Shown: positions 15,675-24,576 of the stretch, piece after piece
How the letters are laid out: each line of letters opens with the position of its first letter
Position numbering within the stretch: the stretch's first letter is position 1
From: MGIIb-O2 sp964003245
GTDB taxonomy: Archaea; Thermoplasmatota; Poseidoniia; Poseidoniales; Thalassarchaeaceae
Length of the DNA stretch: 53,636 nucleotides
Direction: 5' to 3'
Assembly (NCBI GenBank): GCA_964003245.1
Contig: CAXFIU010000004.1
Coordinates: 1 to 53,636 of the forward strand
The notes under the pieces: generated by a model
What the model was told of the DNA's origin: nothing
What the model saw: the letters and a program-made list of their open reading frames with translations, nothing else
Databases searched by the model: none
Program-made: the position numbers and the translations under genes

Positions 15675-16325
15675 ATGCGCAAGGTTGTATTAAGATGGAA
15701 GACCACGTCTTTACAAGGCGCTCAAGAAATTTCGGAGATTCTTGGAATATGTGAAAGAATGGAAATTTTAGGACACTTGGCAATTAATGAAAAAAGTGTC
15801 ACTCAGTTGGCGGAAATAAAACTAAAAGAGGGTCAAGAAATTGAGAAATTTTCTAATTTACAAAATTTCAAGCTAATAGAAGTACATGAGGAAAATGATG
15901 ATGGAGTATTAGTAAGTTTGTTATGCACTCATCCATTAGCAATTTCGGCAATTGAATTATCAAACATACACATACACCCACCCTATGGAATCTCTGAGGA
16001 AAAGGGCATGGAATTAAGAATCTCGGGTCTATCGAATTCTGTAAGTAGATTCATCAAACTAATTAGAATGGTTCTACCACCTGATAATATCTCAGTTCAA
16101 ACATTTCAAAAAGAAGATAATGGGAGTGTTTGGGAATCAATTTTAACGGATAGACAAATAGAAGTTTTGCAGCACGCGATGAGAAAAGGATTCTACAGTA
16201 TTGATAGAAATGTGACTCTGAAACAACTAGCTGATGAGATGAATATGGCAAGAAGTACTTATGGTGAGCACATAAGAAGAGCTGAAGTTGAAATTATGAA
16301 TAAAGTAATGAAGGATTTAGAATAA
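15675..16325 (+). CDS. HTH_10 (bacterio-opsin activator type) transcriptional regulator
   Basis: The C-terminal 55 residues, from LTDRQIEVLQHAMRKGFY through LADEMNMARSTYGEHIRRAE, form the HTH_10 domain found in the haloarchaeal Bat/DMSO-reductase regulators. The N-terminal 150 residues are a ligand or interaction domain of unclear type without membrane segments. Such proteins are archaeal gene-specific activators. It lies 57 bases ahead of the Mo-hydroxylase small subunit gene and points the same way, so local control of that operon is a reasonable guess. It is the only clear transcription factor in the window. Confidence 0.8.
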   Translation: MRKVVLRWKTTSLQGAQEISEILGICERMEILGHLAINEKSVTQLAEIKLKEGQEIEKFSNLQNFKLIEVHEENDDGVLVSLLCTHPLAISAIELSNIHIHPPYGISEEKGMELRISGLSNSVSRFIKLIRMVLPPDNISVQTFQKEDNGSVWESILTDRQIEVLQHAMRKGFYSIDRNVTLKQLADEMNMARSTYGEHIRRAEVEIMNKVMKDLE

Positions 16326-16382
16326 GAAGAGAGTGTCAATCCGAATGCTCAAATGGAGAGCCCGTGTGGTGAGGATGTTAGC

Positions 16383-16949
16383 ATGAGTGTCATACGCCTA
16401 CCAATGCTTCCCGGTCCTGAAAAAATACCATGGAAAGCGGAAGTAAATGGTAAAGAAATTTCTAAGCATGTTGAGAGCAATGCAATACTTCTAGATGTCT
16501 TAAGAGATCAAGTAGGGACTTTGGGGGTTAAGAGAGGTTGTGACATGGGTACATGTGGATGTTGTTCAGTATTAGTTGATGGAAAACCGAAACTATCCTG
16601 TCTAGTTTTAGCTCAAGAAGTTAAAGATTGTAAGATTACCACAGTAGAAGGTTTGGCAGATGGCCACCATTTGCATCCTATTCAAGAAATGTTTAGTGAA
16701 TATGGAGGAAGTCAGTGTGGTTTTTGTACACCCGGTTTCTTAGTAGTAATTTCATCATTATTAGAAGAAAATTCAACACCAAATGATTCAGAAATTAAAA
16801 CTGCAATAGAAGGAAATTTATGTAGATGTACGGGATACCAGCAAATCATAGAATCAGTTAAAGCAGCCAGTGAATTATTAGTCGCAGGAAAAAATATTGA
16901 CAATACAACTGATCCTAAAAGTAACCCTAATCCTGGATTTGAAAATTGA
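16383..16949 (+). CDS. Molybdenum hydroxylase 2Fe-2S subunit (HcrC/CoxS-like)
   Basis: Small iron-sulfur subunit passing electrons between the Mo site and FAD. The plant-ferredoxin-like [2Fe-2S] motif is CDMGTCGCCSVLVDG with a later Cys in KLSC. The second, C-terminal [2Fe-2S] site is CGFCTPG plus CRCTGY. Start ATG 16383 is preceded at 8 bases by GGTGAGG; an upstream ATG at 16353 would add ten unconserved residues. The short tail after the second cluster (about 25 residues, Asn/Pro rich) is unconserved. It is followed after 9 bases by the large subunit gene. Confidence 0.92.
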   Translation: MSVIRLPMLPGPEKIPWKAEVNGKEISKHVESNAILLDVLRDQVGTLGVKRGCDMGTCGCCSVLVDGKPKLSCLVLAQEVKDCKITTVEGLADGHHLHPIQEMFSEYGGSQCGFCTPGFLVVISSLLEENSTPNDSEIKTAIEGNLCRCTGYQQIIESVKAASELLVAGKNIDNTTDPKSNPNPGFEN

Positions 16950-16958
16950 GGTATCTAA

Positions 16959-19736
16959 ATGTCTGAAGATGAAAAGAAGGAAATGGTTGGTTATCGACAA
17001 CAACCAGGAAAAATTTCTTTCTCCAGACCAGGTTCGGGAGGTAAGAATTCATTTAGTGAACCTAGAGATGAAAAAATGATTCCTGAAAGTCAAGGAGGTG
17101 AAAAAAAGCAACCCTGGGGAGATCATAGACATGATGAACTGATTACTGGGAGAATTGTAGGGAAACCTACATCTCTAGTTGATAGTAATTGGAAGGTGAC
17201 AGGAAGAGCAAAATATGGCGATGATATAAGATTGCCAAATGAGCTGATTGGCAAAATTGTTCGATCACCACATCATTATGCACGAATATTATCTATCGAT
17301 TTATCAGAGTCATTAAAATTGCCCGGAGTTGTTTCAATTGCTACTGGAGACGATGCAAAAAATAAATTTGGAGTTTTGCCTGTCACCAAAGATGAACATG
17401 CAATGGCTGTCGATAGAGTTAGACATATTGGAGATCTAATTGCTTGTGTAGCAGCGGAGGATGAAGCCACAGCATTAGAAGCAGTCAGATTGATGAAAAT
17501 TGAATATGAAATTCTAGATTCTATTCACGACATGAAAGATGGATTGAAAGACTCTAAAGATCCAATTCACGACAGAGGCGAATATCACATTGGAGAAGCA
17601 AATATACAGAAAAGGGTGTTTCAGGAATTTGGAAACATTAAATCCATGGAGAAGAATTCTATTGCCAGCCATAAAAAAAATTGGTTTTTCAATGGAGTAA
17701 ATCACGCTGCTACCGAACCCCATGCTGTTGTTGCTGATTGGGACCCTTCTGGAAGATTGACACTTTACACTCCGCAACAAGTACCACATTATGTCCACAG
17801 AGCATTGGCAGATGTGTTAGAAATTCCTATGCATCAAATAAATGTCCATCGGACTTTCGTAGGAGGGGGGTTTGGAGGAAAATCGGATCCATTCCCACAT
17901 GAAATGTGCGCATCGATATTGGCTCGGAAATCAGGGAGACCTGTTAGAATAACATTTGACAGAGAAGAAGTTTATTGGATAAATAGAGGTAGGCATCCAT
18001 CGCATATAGAGATGAATCTACATGCCGATAGCGAAGGAAGATTGTGTGGGATTGAAACAGATGCACTAATTGATGGGGGGGCTTTTGCATCTTTTGGTCA
18101 CGTCACCACATATTACAATGGAGTTCTACATACTGCTCCTTACGAAATTGGGGCATTTCACTACACTGGAGCAAGAGTTTGGACAAACAAACCTGCTAGT
18201 GGTGCCATGAGAGGGCATGGCGCAGTTAATTCTCGATGTGCTGTAGAAGTAGGTATAGATGATATCTCTGAACAATTACAAGTTGATCCAATATCTTTCA
18301 GGTTAGCCAATTTATTGCCACCTCATTCTGCAACAATTACTGGATTCAGAGTAACCAGTATAGGAATGAGAGAATGTTTAGAAAGAGTGATGGAAGAATC
18401 GGGATGGAAAGATAAATTCAGAAAAATGCCTCTAGGCCATGGAATTGGAATAGGTTGTGGATTCTTCATTTCTGGTAGTGGACTTCCGATACATTGGGAC
18501 CCGAACAAGTTTCCGCATGCAACCGTTCATCTGAAAATCGATATGGATGGCGGAGTAACAGTACACACAGGAGCTGCTGATATTGGCCAAGGTTCAGATA
18601 CTGTTGTAGCTCAGTCAGTAGCTGAGGTTCTAGGATTACCATTGGATATGATTAGAGTGAAATCTAGAGAAACAGACACTTCTCCAGTTGATTTAGGTTC
18701 TTATTCATCAAGAGTTACATTCATGAATGCAAATGCCGCAATTTCTGCTGCTATGGAAATCAGGCAAGATTTACTGCAGGCAACTTCCGACATTACCAAA
18801 GCACCAATTGGAAAATTAGTAATTGGGGATCGTAGAATTTTTAGAAAAGACGACCCTGCGATCGGAGTTTCTTATCTAGAAGCTTTACATAAGGCACAGG
18901 AAGAAAGAGGAGCCTTAGTTGCCTCAGGAGCCTATAGGACTCCGCCAATGGGTAGAGCGCACAAAGGTGCAGCCGCTGGTTTAGCACCTGCATATTCATT
19001 TTCAGCTTATGTAGCAGAAGTAAAAGTTGATGTTGAAACAGGTCAAACAAAAGTAGAGAAAGTTTGGGCAGCTCATGATTGTGGCAAGGCACTTAATCCA
19101 CTTGCAGTCAAAGGGCAGATAATAGGTTCATGCCACATGGGAATGGGGCAAGTCCTCTCTGAAGAAATGAGATATGGTAGAACTGGAAATCTAATGAATA
19201 CAGATTTACTAGACTATAAGATACCTAGTGTACATGAAATGCCACACGTCACACCTATCATTGTGGAATCAAATGACCCAGAAGGACCATTTGGTGCTAA
19301 AGAAGCCGGAGAAGGTCCATTATTACCTATTTTGCCGGCAGTATGTAATGCAGTTTATGACGCAATTGGAGTGAGAACGAATGAATTACCAATCACTCCA
19401 GATAGGTTATACAAAAATATAGAGAGAAAATGTAGAAAATTAAAGATTGATGATCCTTGTGATTTACCTGTACCTACTTTAAAACATTCAAAATTACAAG
19501 AAGTACTTGACAAAAGAGCAAAAGAACACACAATAAGAGATAAGGAAAGGAGATTGTCATCTAAAATTGAGCCATATCATAATGGTGCATTATTTGGTAT
19601 GGATCCTACAATCCCTCCAGATGAAGTTGATGAAAGTTGGGAAGTAACAGTTATCCCTTCTGAAGAATACTTAGAAAATCCAAGATTGGCAGGAAGTGCG
19701 TGGATTCATACTGAAAGAAGAAAAAGGGAGGCATGA
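16959..19736 (+). CDS. Molybdenum hydroxylase large subunit (HcrA/CoxL-like)
   Basis: Mo-cofactor-binding catalytic subunit of the xanthine dehydrogenase family. Core features: VTGRAKYGDDI near residue 85, the loop FVGGGFGGKSDPFPHE (about 301), the SGAMRGHGAVNSR segment and the catalytic Glu in GPFGAKEAGEGPLLP (about 778-792). The FGAKEA form resembles 4-hydroxybenzoyl-CoA reductase alpha subunits and aldehyde oxidases of that branch. The CO dehydrogenase active-site loop with its selanyl-cysteine is not present. At 925 aa it is longer than the usual 770-800 because of a polar N-terminal extension of about 60 residues and a C-terminal one of about 110. It overlaps the next gene by ATGA. Confidence 0.9.
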   Translation: MSEDEKKEMVGYRQQPGKISFSRPGSGGKNSFSEPRDEKMIPESQGGEKKQPWGDHRHDELITGRIVGKPTSLVDSNWKVTGRAKYGDDIRLPNELIGKIVRSPHHYARILSIDLSESLKLPGVVSIATGDDAKNKFGVLPVTKDEHAMAVDRVRHIGDLIACVAAEDEATALEAVRLMKIEYEILDSIHDMKDGLKDSKDPIHDRGEYHIGEANIQKRVFQEFGNIKSMEKNSIASHKKNWFFNGVNHAATEPHAVVADWDPSGRLTLYTPQQVPHYVHRALADVLEIPMHQINVHRTFVGGGFGGKSDPFPHEMCASILARKSGRPVRITFDREEVYWINRGRHPSHIEMNLHADSEGRLCGIETDALIDGGAFASFGHVTTYYNGVLHTAPYEIGAFHYTGARVWTNKPASGAMRGHGAVNSRCAVEVGIDDISEQLQVDPISFRLANLLPPHSATITGFRVTSIGMRECLERVMEESGWKDKFRKMPLGHGIGIGCGFFISGSGLPIHWDPNKFPHATVHLKIDMDGGVTVHTGAADIGQGSDTVVAQSVAEVLGLPLDMIRVKSRETDTSPVDLGSYSSRVTFMNANAAISAAMEIRQDLLQATSDITKAPIGKLVIGDRRIFRKDDPAIGVSYLEALHKAQEERGALVASGAYRTPPMGRAHKGAAAGLAPAYSFSAYVAEVKVDVETGQTKVEKVWAAHDCGKALNPLAVKGQIIGSCHMGMGQVLSEEMRYGRTGNLMNTDLLDYKIPSVHEMPHVTPIIVESNDPEGPFGAKEAGEGPLLPILPAVCNAVYDAIGVRTNELPITPDRLYKNIERKCRKLKIDDPCDLPVPTLKHSKLQEVLDKRAKEHTIRDKERRLSSKIEPYHNGALFGMDPTIPPDEVDESWEVTVIPSEEYLENPRLAGSAWIHTERRKREA

Positions 19737-20719
19737 AAATGAAAATGCCTCCATTCAAACTTCATTCTCCGACCACTGTTGATGAAGCAATAGAAATTGC
19801 TCAGAGCATACAATCAAAACAAGAAGATTTTGATTGGATTTCAGGCGGGACTGATTTAATTCCAAATTATAAGTGGCATCTTAATCCGAAAAAGAATGTT
19901 ATTTCTTTGGCAAACATCTCACAATTAACTGAACTTACAGAAACCAGTATTGGCGCGATGGTTAGACTACAAGATTTGGTAGATTCAGAGTTTACTCATC
20001 CGGTACTAGCAAAATCTGCTAGTTCTATAGCTAGCATAATGATTAGAAGATCGGGAACAGTTGGAGGAAACATTTGTCTTGATACAAGGTGCTACTGGTA
20101 TAACCAAACTGAAGAGTGGAGAGAAACAATAGATTGGTGTCATAAATGTGATTGCGGCACAGGTGCGGACTGCAGAGTAATACCAAATCAGAATACATTA
20201 TGTGTAGCTACATATCAAGCAGATTTAGCACCCGTTCTGATGTGTATGGAGGCTAAAGTGCACCTTATTTCAACTTCCGGAAAAAGAGAAATGGAACTAA
20301 GTGATTTTTTTGAACTAGATGGAATGAAAAAAAATAAACTATTACCTGGTGAATTATTGACTCATATTACTATACCTAAAGATATTTCAGATTGGTCAGG
20401 AGACTACCAGAAATTACGTCAAAGAGAATCGTGGGACTTTCCAGAAGCTGGTGTTGCCGTGCTCTGGAAAAAGAAAAAGGGGAAATTAGAAAAATTAAGA
20501 ATTGCCACTACTGGCCTAGAATCTATCCCAGGATATCATGAAGACCTGGCTATGGAATTAGTAGAAAACTGGGATGGTGAAAGAAGTATCAAACTTCTTT
20601 CGGAAAAAATTAGAAAGGCAGTTAAACCAGTTCCAAATACATGGTATACACCATCATATAGAAGAAAAATGGTGAAGGTATTAACAAAGAGAGCCTGTAA
20701 GGAGTTAATGAGTGAGTAA
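19733..20719 (+). CDS. Molybdenum hydroxylase FAD subunit with extra Fe-S insertion (HcrB-like)
   Basis: FAD-binding medium subunit. WISGGTDLIPNYK is the FAD pyrophosphate loop, and IMIRRSGTVGGNIC the second FAD motif. Directly after GGNIC there is an insertion (about residues 112-162) with Cys in CLDTRC, WCHKCDC, ADCR and TLC before the chain resumes at YQADLAPVL. Such a Cys-bearing insertion is the known mark of the beta subunit of 4-hydroxybenzoyl-CoA reductase, where it holds an additional [4Fe-4S] cluster; ordinary CoxM/XdhB lack it. This makes a reductive, HCR-like enzyme more likely than xanthine or CO dehydrogenase. Start ATG 19733 overlaps the large-subunit stop. Length 328 aa. Confidence 0.9.
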   Translation: MKMKMPPFKLHSPTTVDEAIEIAQSIQSKQEDFDWISGGTDLIPNYKWHLNPKKNVISLANISQLTELTETSIGAMVRLQDLVDSEFTHPVLAKSASSIASIMIRRSGTVGGNICLDTRCYWYNQTEEWRETIDWCHKCDCGTGADCRVIPNQNTLCVATYQADLAPVLMCMEAKVHLISTSGKREMELSDFFELDGMKKNKLLPGELLTHITIPKDISDWSGDYQKLRQRESWDFPEAGVAVLWKKKKGKLEKLRIATTGLESIPGYHEDLAMELVENWDGERSIKLLSEKIRKAVKPVPNTWYTPSYRRKMVKVLTKRACKELMSE

Positions 20720-20720
20720 T

Positions 20721-21674
20721 ATGAACAAACTTATCTGTATCGTCGTCAGTTTGTTTGTAATGACAAATTTCGTCATAATTAGTTCTGCACAAGAACAACC
20801 AGAATTAGGAAATTGGGAATTGGGAATAAAATATATTGGAGATGATGATAGCAACCCATTTCTAATCAATGAAGATGGAGAAAGAGTAATTGAGTTCTAT
20901 GTTCATAACACTCAAATGTTTGAGATTGAAGTTAGTTTCACATATGAAGTGCCTTTTGACGGAGTAGAAGATGGACCTGAATCTGAAAAAATACAAGCAG
21001 GAGAAAATGAAACCTTTTCTCTAGTTATAGAAGATATTGATGTTTATAATTTTGCAGCTAATTCAGAAGAGGAAATGAAAATTACTGCGAGTTTGGTTAC
21101 AAGAGCAGGAGTTCAAGTCCTAATACCTGAGAATCAAGAAGCAATGGCAGACTTGAAAATACCAACTATATACTCAATTTCCGTAGATATAGATGACCCA
21201 GTTGGACCTATGAATGCTGGCACAGACATGATATTGAGAGTTACTGTAACAAACAATGGTAATATTAAAGATAAAGTTGGTGAAATTGATTTATCTGATA
21301 ATTGCCCTCTTATGACTTTGGATAATGGGTTAGACAAATTACTAATTACCGATCTAGAAAAAGATAATTCTGCTAATGCAGATCTGAAAATTACTGCATC
21401 ACAGAGTCATCCTAGAAAGAATTGTAAATTAGAAATTACTGTTCATTCAAATGGTGCAATGAATGCTGGCTCCTCGAAGATTTCAGAAGATGAGACATCA
21501 GTAACTGTTGAACCACCTCTCTCGAAGCCGGCAGATAACGAGGAAAATTCGGATGAAGAAGAAAGCATAACCGAAGTAGTTGATACAAACCTTCCATCGT
21601 CAGGATTAATGGCAATTATGCTTTCAACCTGTTTAGCACTATTTTACATTAATAATAATCATAGAAGATGTTAA
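20721..21674 (+). CDS. Exported protein with CARDB-like repeats and C-terminal membrane segment
   Basis: A signal peptide (MNKLICIVVSLFVMTNFVII, cleavage near SSAQ) is followed by two beta-sandwich-like stretches. One, around residues 155-235, contains MILRVTVTNNGNIKDK, a pattern common in CARDB/NEW3-type adhesion or scaffold domains. A Glu/Asp/Ser-rich linker precedes a C-terminal hydrophobic segment (SGLMAIMLSTCLALFYI) and a basic end, the arrangement of a surface-anchored protein. ATG 20721 lies just after the FAD-subunit stop; GTG 20712 is possible. The function is unknown and close spacing suggests read-through from the Mo operon. Confidence 0.7.
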   Translation: MNKLICIVVSLFVMTNFVIISSAQEQPELGNWELGIKYIGDDDSNPFLINEDGERVIEFYVHNTQMFEIEVSFTYEVPFDGVEDGPESEKIQAGENETFSLVIEDIDVYNFAANSEEEMKITASLVTRAGVQVLIPENQEAMADLKIPTIYSISVDIDDPVGPMNAGTDMILRVTVTNNGNIKDKVGEIDLSDNCPLMTLDNGLDKLLITDLEKDNSANADLKITASQSHPRKNCKLEITVHSNGAMNAGSSKISEDETSVTVEPPLSKPADNEENSDEEESITEVVDTNLPSSGLMAIMLSTCLALFYINNNHRRC

Positions 21675-21828
21675 TTTATCTAAAAAAAAAGGTTACTGAG
21701 AGGGTGTTAAAAAAACACCTATTGACCGAATTAAATCTAATCTACCTGAACTAATAGCAGCAACATATAACTGCGATTCATCGCTGGCTTGAACAGTTGT
21801 AAGCCTTGGCTATGTTCTATATCAAAAA

Positions 21829-23469
21829 ATGGATTTGATTATTTTGACTGAAGAAGGAGATAATAGGTTTGATTTTGATTTCAATACCATAGTTATTGGT
21901 TCAATAGCGATAACAGTAGTTTTGCTTCTACTCGCACCCATGTTGATGGTTATAGGAAAAGATACCTCATACTCAGCATATGAAAAAGACAGTTTGGCAC
22001 AACTCAGTGAAATGAGATGTGACCTTGGAGATAATCTAGAGGGATGTACCGACGATAGCAACGACTTGGGTTATTTTACTGCTAATACTATGTCTACTCC
22101 GATGTTAGTAAATGATTGGAAAGATCCACACAGAACTATGTTAGTAATTGTGTCTCCAGAAAAACCAATTGATGAAACCGCCGCTGATGCAATTTATGAC
22201 TTTGTTACTGAAAAAGGTGGGAAAGTAATAGTGGCTGCAGATAATACAAATGCAAATAGACTAGCAGCAAAATTTGGCATATCATATTTCGATAAGCCTC
22301 TTTTGGATCAGAATCAACATTGGTTAGAATATAATGAGGATGATACAGTAAAAGACCCTGTGTGGCAGAATGTTTGGAGCGTTGCATCTGTTGTGGATGA
22401 TGTTAACGAAATGGCAGCAGGTGCAGCCAGAAAGGGTTGCTCAGATTTCCAGATTTCTAATAATGATGTCTCTCAATCATGTAGGATTCCAGTCATGTTT
22501 AGATCACCTACTGGAATAAGATTTGAACCTACAGCAGAAGATCTCCCTCAAAGTAATTCAGACAAACAAAGAGATGTTAATATCTTAGCTACTGCTTCGT
22601 CCTCTGCTTTTATCGATATTATTGGTAACGGTGATTCCAGCGATGCAAGAAACCCTGCACCGGGAGACTTGGCTCTAATGGTTAGAATTGACTATCCAGG
22701 AATTTCAGTCTATGACAAAGTAAGAGGTAGTGGAGGGTTCGGAGGTTTAGAAGAAATTGAGGCCACTGGGAGTATTGTATTTGTTTCAGATGATGAAGCC
22801 TTCTCAAATAAATTGTGGGATTTTGATACTGCAGCACTTGAAGGCATGAGAAGTTCTTGTGAAGGAATAGTAGAGTCGAAATGTTGGATGAATGAAATTA
22901 ATGACAATAATGACTGGAATGGCAATAGTGTTTACTTCCAAATGTTAGTTCACTCAATGATGGAGTTTGATAATACTCAACTATCTAGTCAAATAAGACA
23001 AGATAATTCTAATTTCCGCATAGTGTTTGATGAAAGTAGACACGTGACAGGAACTATCTCTGCCCCATTCGTAGCTGGAATGTCAACAGTGGTGTTACTT
23101 ACCTCGAATACTTTCTTGAAATGGCTAGTTGTTCTAAACGTAGGTTTACTACTACTTGTTTCAATGATGGTAATACCTGAAAAAGAAAACTGGAGACATA
23201 TTTTCGACTTAACTAGATTTAATCAAAGGCCTAAAAAATTAGATCCAAGTACCTACAGGCTTAGAGTTAAACAGTCACTATTTACTAAAGTTAGAGTACA
23301 TCATGACCTGACTAGAGACCAAATGGCTTCAAAACCCCCAGCAGAGGTTCAAGCAATGATAGGCGACCCTCGGCTGGTAGAACTGGCTTACAGCCAATCA
23401 CGTACATACTCACCCCAAGAACTAAGGCAACTTATGGTAGCAATAAGGAAATGGGGTAAGACAAATTAG
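21829..23469 (+). CDS. DUF4350-like membrane protein of a MoxR/DUF58 operon
   Basis: One N-terminal transmembrane helix (TIVIGSIAITVVLLLLAPML, about residues 20-39), a soluble region of about 370 residues, then a second hydrophobic hairpin (about 420-455) and a cytoplasmic tail of about 90 residues. HRTMLVIVSPEKPIDETAADAIYDFVTEKGGKV-like sequence near residue 100 resembles the DUF4350/GATase-like domain usually encoded next to MoxR and DUF58. The gene is 19 bases upstream of moxR. The 154-base gap in front holds the promoter and a small GGTGTT/AACACC hairpin (21703-21719). Cys pairs in the outer part suggest disulfides. The molecular role is unknown. Confidence 0.75.
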   Translation: MDLIILTEEGDNRFDFDFNTIVIGSIAITVVLLLLAPMLMVIGKDTSYSAYEKDSLAQLSEMRCDLGDNLEGCTDDSNDLGYFTANTMSTPMLVNDWKDPHRTMLVIVSPEKPIDETAADAIYDFVTEKGGKVIVAADNTNANRLAAKFGISYFDKPLLDQNQHWLEYNEDDTVKDPVWQNVWSVASVVDDVNEMAAGAARKGCSDFQISNNDVSQSCRIPVMFRSPTGIRFEPTAEDLPQSNSDKQRDVNILATASSSAFIDIIGNGDSSDARNPAPGDLALMVRIDYPGISVYDKVRGSGGFGGLEEIEATGSIVFVSDDEAFSNKLWDFDTAALEGMRSSCEGIVESKCWMNEINDNNDWNGNSVYFQMLVHSMMEFDNTQLSSQIRQDNSNFRIVFDESRHVTGTISAPFVAGMSTVVLLTSNTFLKWLVVLNVGLLLLVSMMVIPEKENWRHIFDLTRFNQRPKKLDPSTYRLRVKQSLFTKVRVHHDLTRDQMASKPPAEVQAMIGDPRLVELAYSQSRTYSPQELRQLMVAIRKWGKTN

Positions 23470-23488
23470 AAAATTGGAGAGAAATAAA

Positions 23489-24544
23489 ATGAATGCAACA
23501 CCACCAGCAGAAAAACCAGCAGAACCGCAAGCAGACGCGGTCAATCAGGGTTATGCAAAGAAAGCCGAAAGCGTTCGTGGTTCTAAGAAGATGAGTGAAA
23601 AACTCGAAGCTGTAGGAGCTATTGCAGAAGCAATTAGCCTAGAGGTTCAGAAAGTAATTATCGGAAAAAGCCACGTAATTGACAATGTTATGGTTAATAT
23701 CTTGTCAAATGGGAATCTTCTGTTCGAAGATTATCCAGGACTTGCAAAAACACTGATGACCAACACTTTCGCTGATGCGCTTGGATGTGACTTCAAGCGT
23801 GTTCAGTTTACACCTGATTTGCTACCAGCAGATATTACAGGAACGAATATCTATGATGCAAAGAAAGGAGAGTTTAGTTTCAAACCAGGACCTATCTTCT
23901 GTAACCTTCTGCTATCAGATGAGATTAACAGAGCACCTCCAAAAACACAAGCAGCTTTGCTAGAAGCTATGCAGGAAAAGCAGGTAACCATAGGTGTAAT
24001 TACACATAAATTACCTTCACCTTTCCTTACAATGGCAACGCAAAATCCAGTTGAGCAAGAAGGTACATATCCACTTCCTGAAGCTCAATTAGACCGTTTC
24101 ATGTTTAAGATGTCAGTAGGTTATCCAGATAGAGCAGATGAGGACGAGATCCTTAGAAGACGTATTGAGAGAAAGAAAGATGCTGTAGAAGTTGATGTAA
24201 TTACAGATCCAGCAAGAGTTGTTGCTATGCAGCAAGCTATTGAAGAAGTGTATGTAGATCCAGCAGTAAGGATGTACATGGTAGAAATTGTATCAAGAAC
24301 AAGAGAAGACCCACGTGTACTAGTTGGTTCTTCACCTAGAGGTTCACAAGCATTACTGAAAACAAGTCGTGCTGCTGCTGCTATGAGAGGCCGTGACTTC
24401 GTCACTCCTGATGATGTGAAAGCAGTTGCTACTTTGGCTGTATCACATAGACTAATTTTGAAACCTGAACACCAAATTAAAGGATTAGAAACAGACCAAG
24501 TAATTTCAGACATTCTTAGACAAGTACCAGTTCCAACTGTTTGA
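23489..24544 (+). CDS. moxR: MoxR-family AAA+ ATPase
   Basis: MoxR ATPases act as chaperones that assemble or activate partner complexes, often with VWA/DUF58 proteins. The P-loop is FEDYPGLAKTLM (about residue 78), in which the first Gly of a standard Walker A is replaced, as I recall from some archaeal MoxR. Walker B is LLLSDEINRAPPKTQ, followed by sensor 1 in MATQNPVEQEGTYPLPEAQ and the Arg finger/sensor 2 in VGSSPRGSQALL. The N-terminal 35 residues are polar and unconserved. Start ATG 23489 follows GGAGAG. Length 351 aa. It shares an operon with DUF4350 and DUF58 genes. Confidence 0.92.
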   Translation: MNATPPAEKPAEPQADAVNQGYAKKAESVRGSKKMSEKLEAVGAIAEAISLEVQKVIIGKSHVIDNVMVNILSNGNLLFEDYPGLAKTLMTNTFADALGCDFKRVQFTPDLLPADITGTNIYDAKKGEFSFKPGPIFCNLLLSDEINRAPPKTQAALLEAMQEKQVTIGVITHKLPSPFLTMATQNPVEQEGTYPLPEAQLDRFMFKMSVGYPDRADEDEILRRRIERKKDAVEVDVITDPARVVAMQQAIEEVYVDPAVRMYMVEIVSRTREDPRVLVGSSPRGSQALLKTSRAAAAMRGRDFVTPDDVKAVATLAVSHRLILKPEHQIKGLETDQVISDILRQVPVPTV

Positions 24545-24576
24545 TTTTTTCTGACTAACTAATAGGAGGTTTGCTT

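Noticed and set aside
16959..19736. Aerobic CO dehydrogenase large subunit (form I coxL)
   Set aside because: The active-site loop with the catalytic Cys of CoxL is not found, and the FAD subunit has the extra Fe-S insertion of the hydroxybenzoyl-CoA reductase branch.
21703..21719. GGTGTT/AACACC hairpin as a terminator after the exported protein gene
   Set aside because: The stem is only 6 bp in an A-rich sequence and no T-tract follows on the coding strand.
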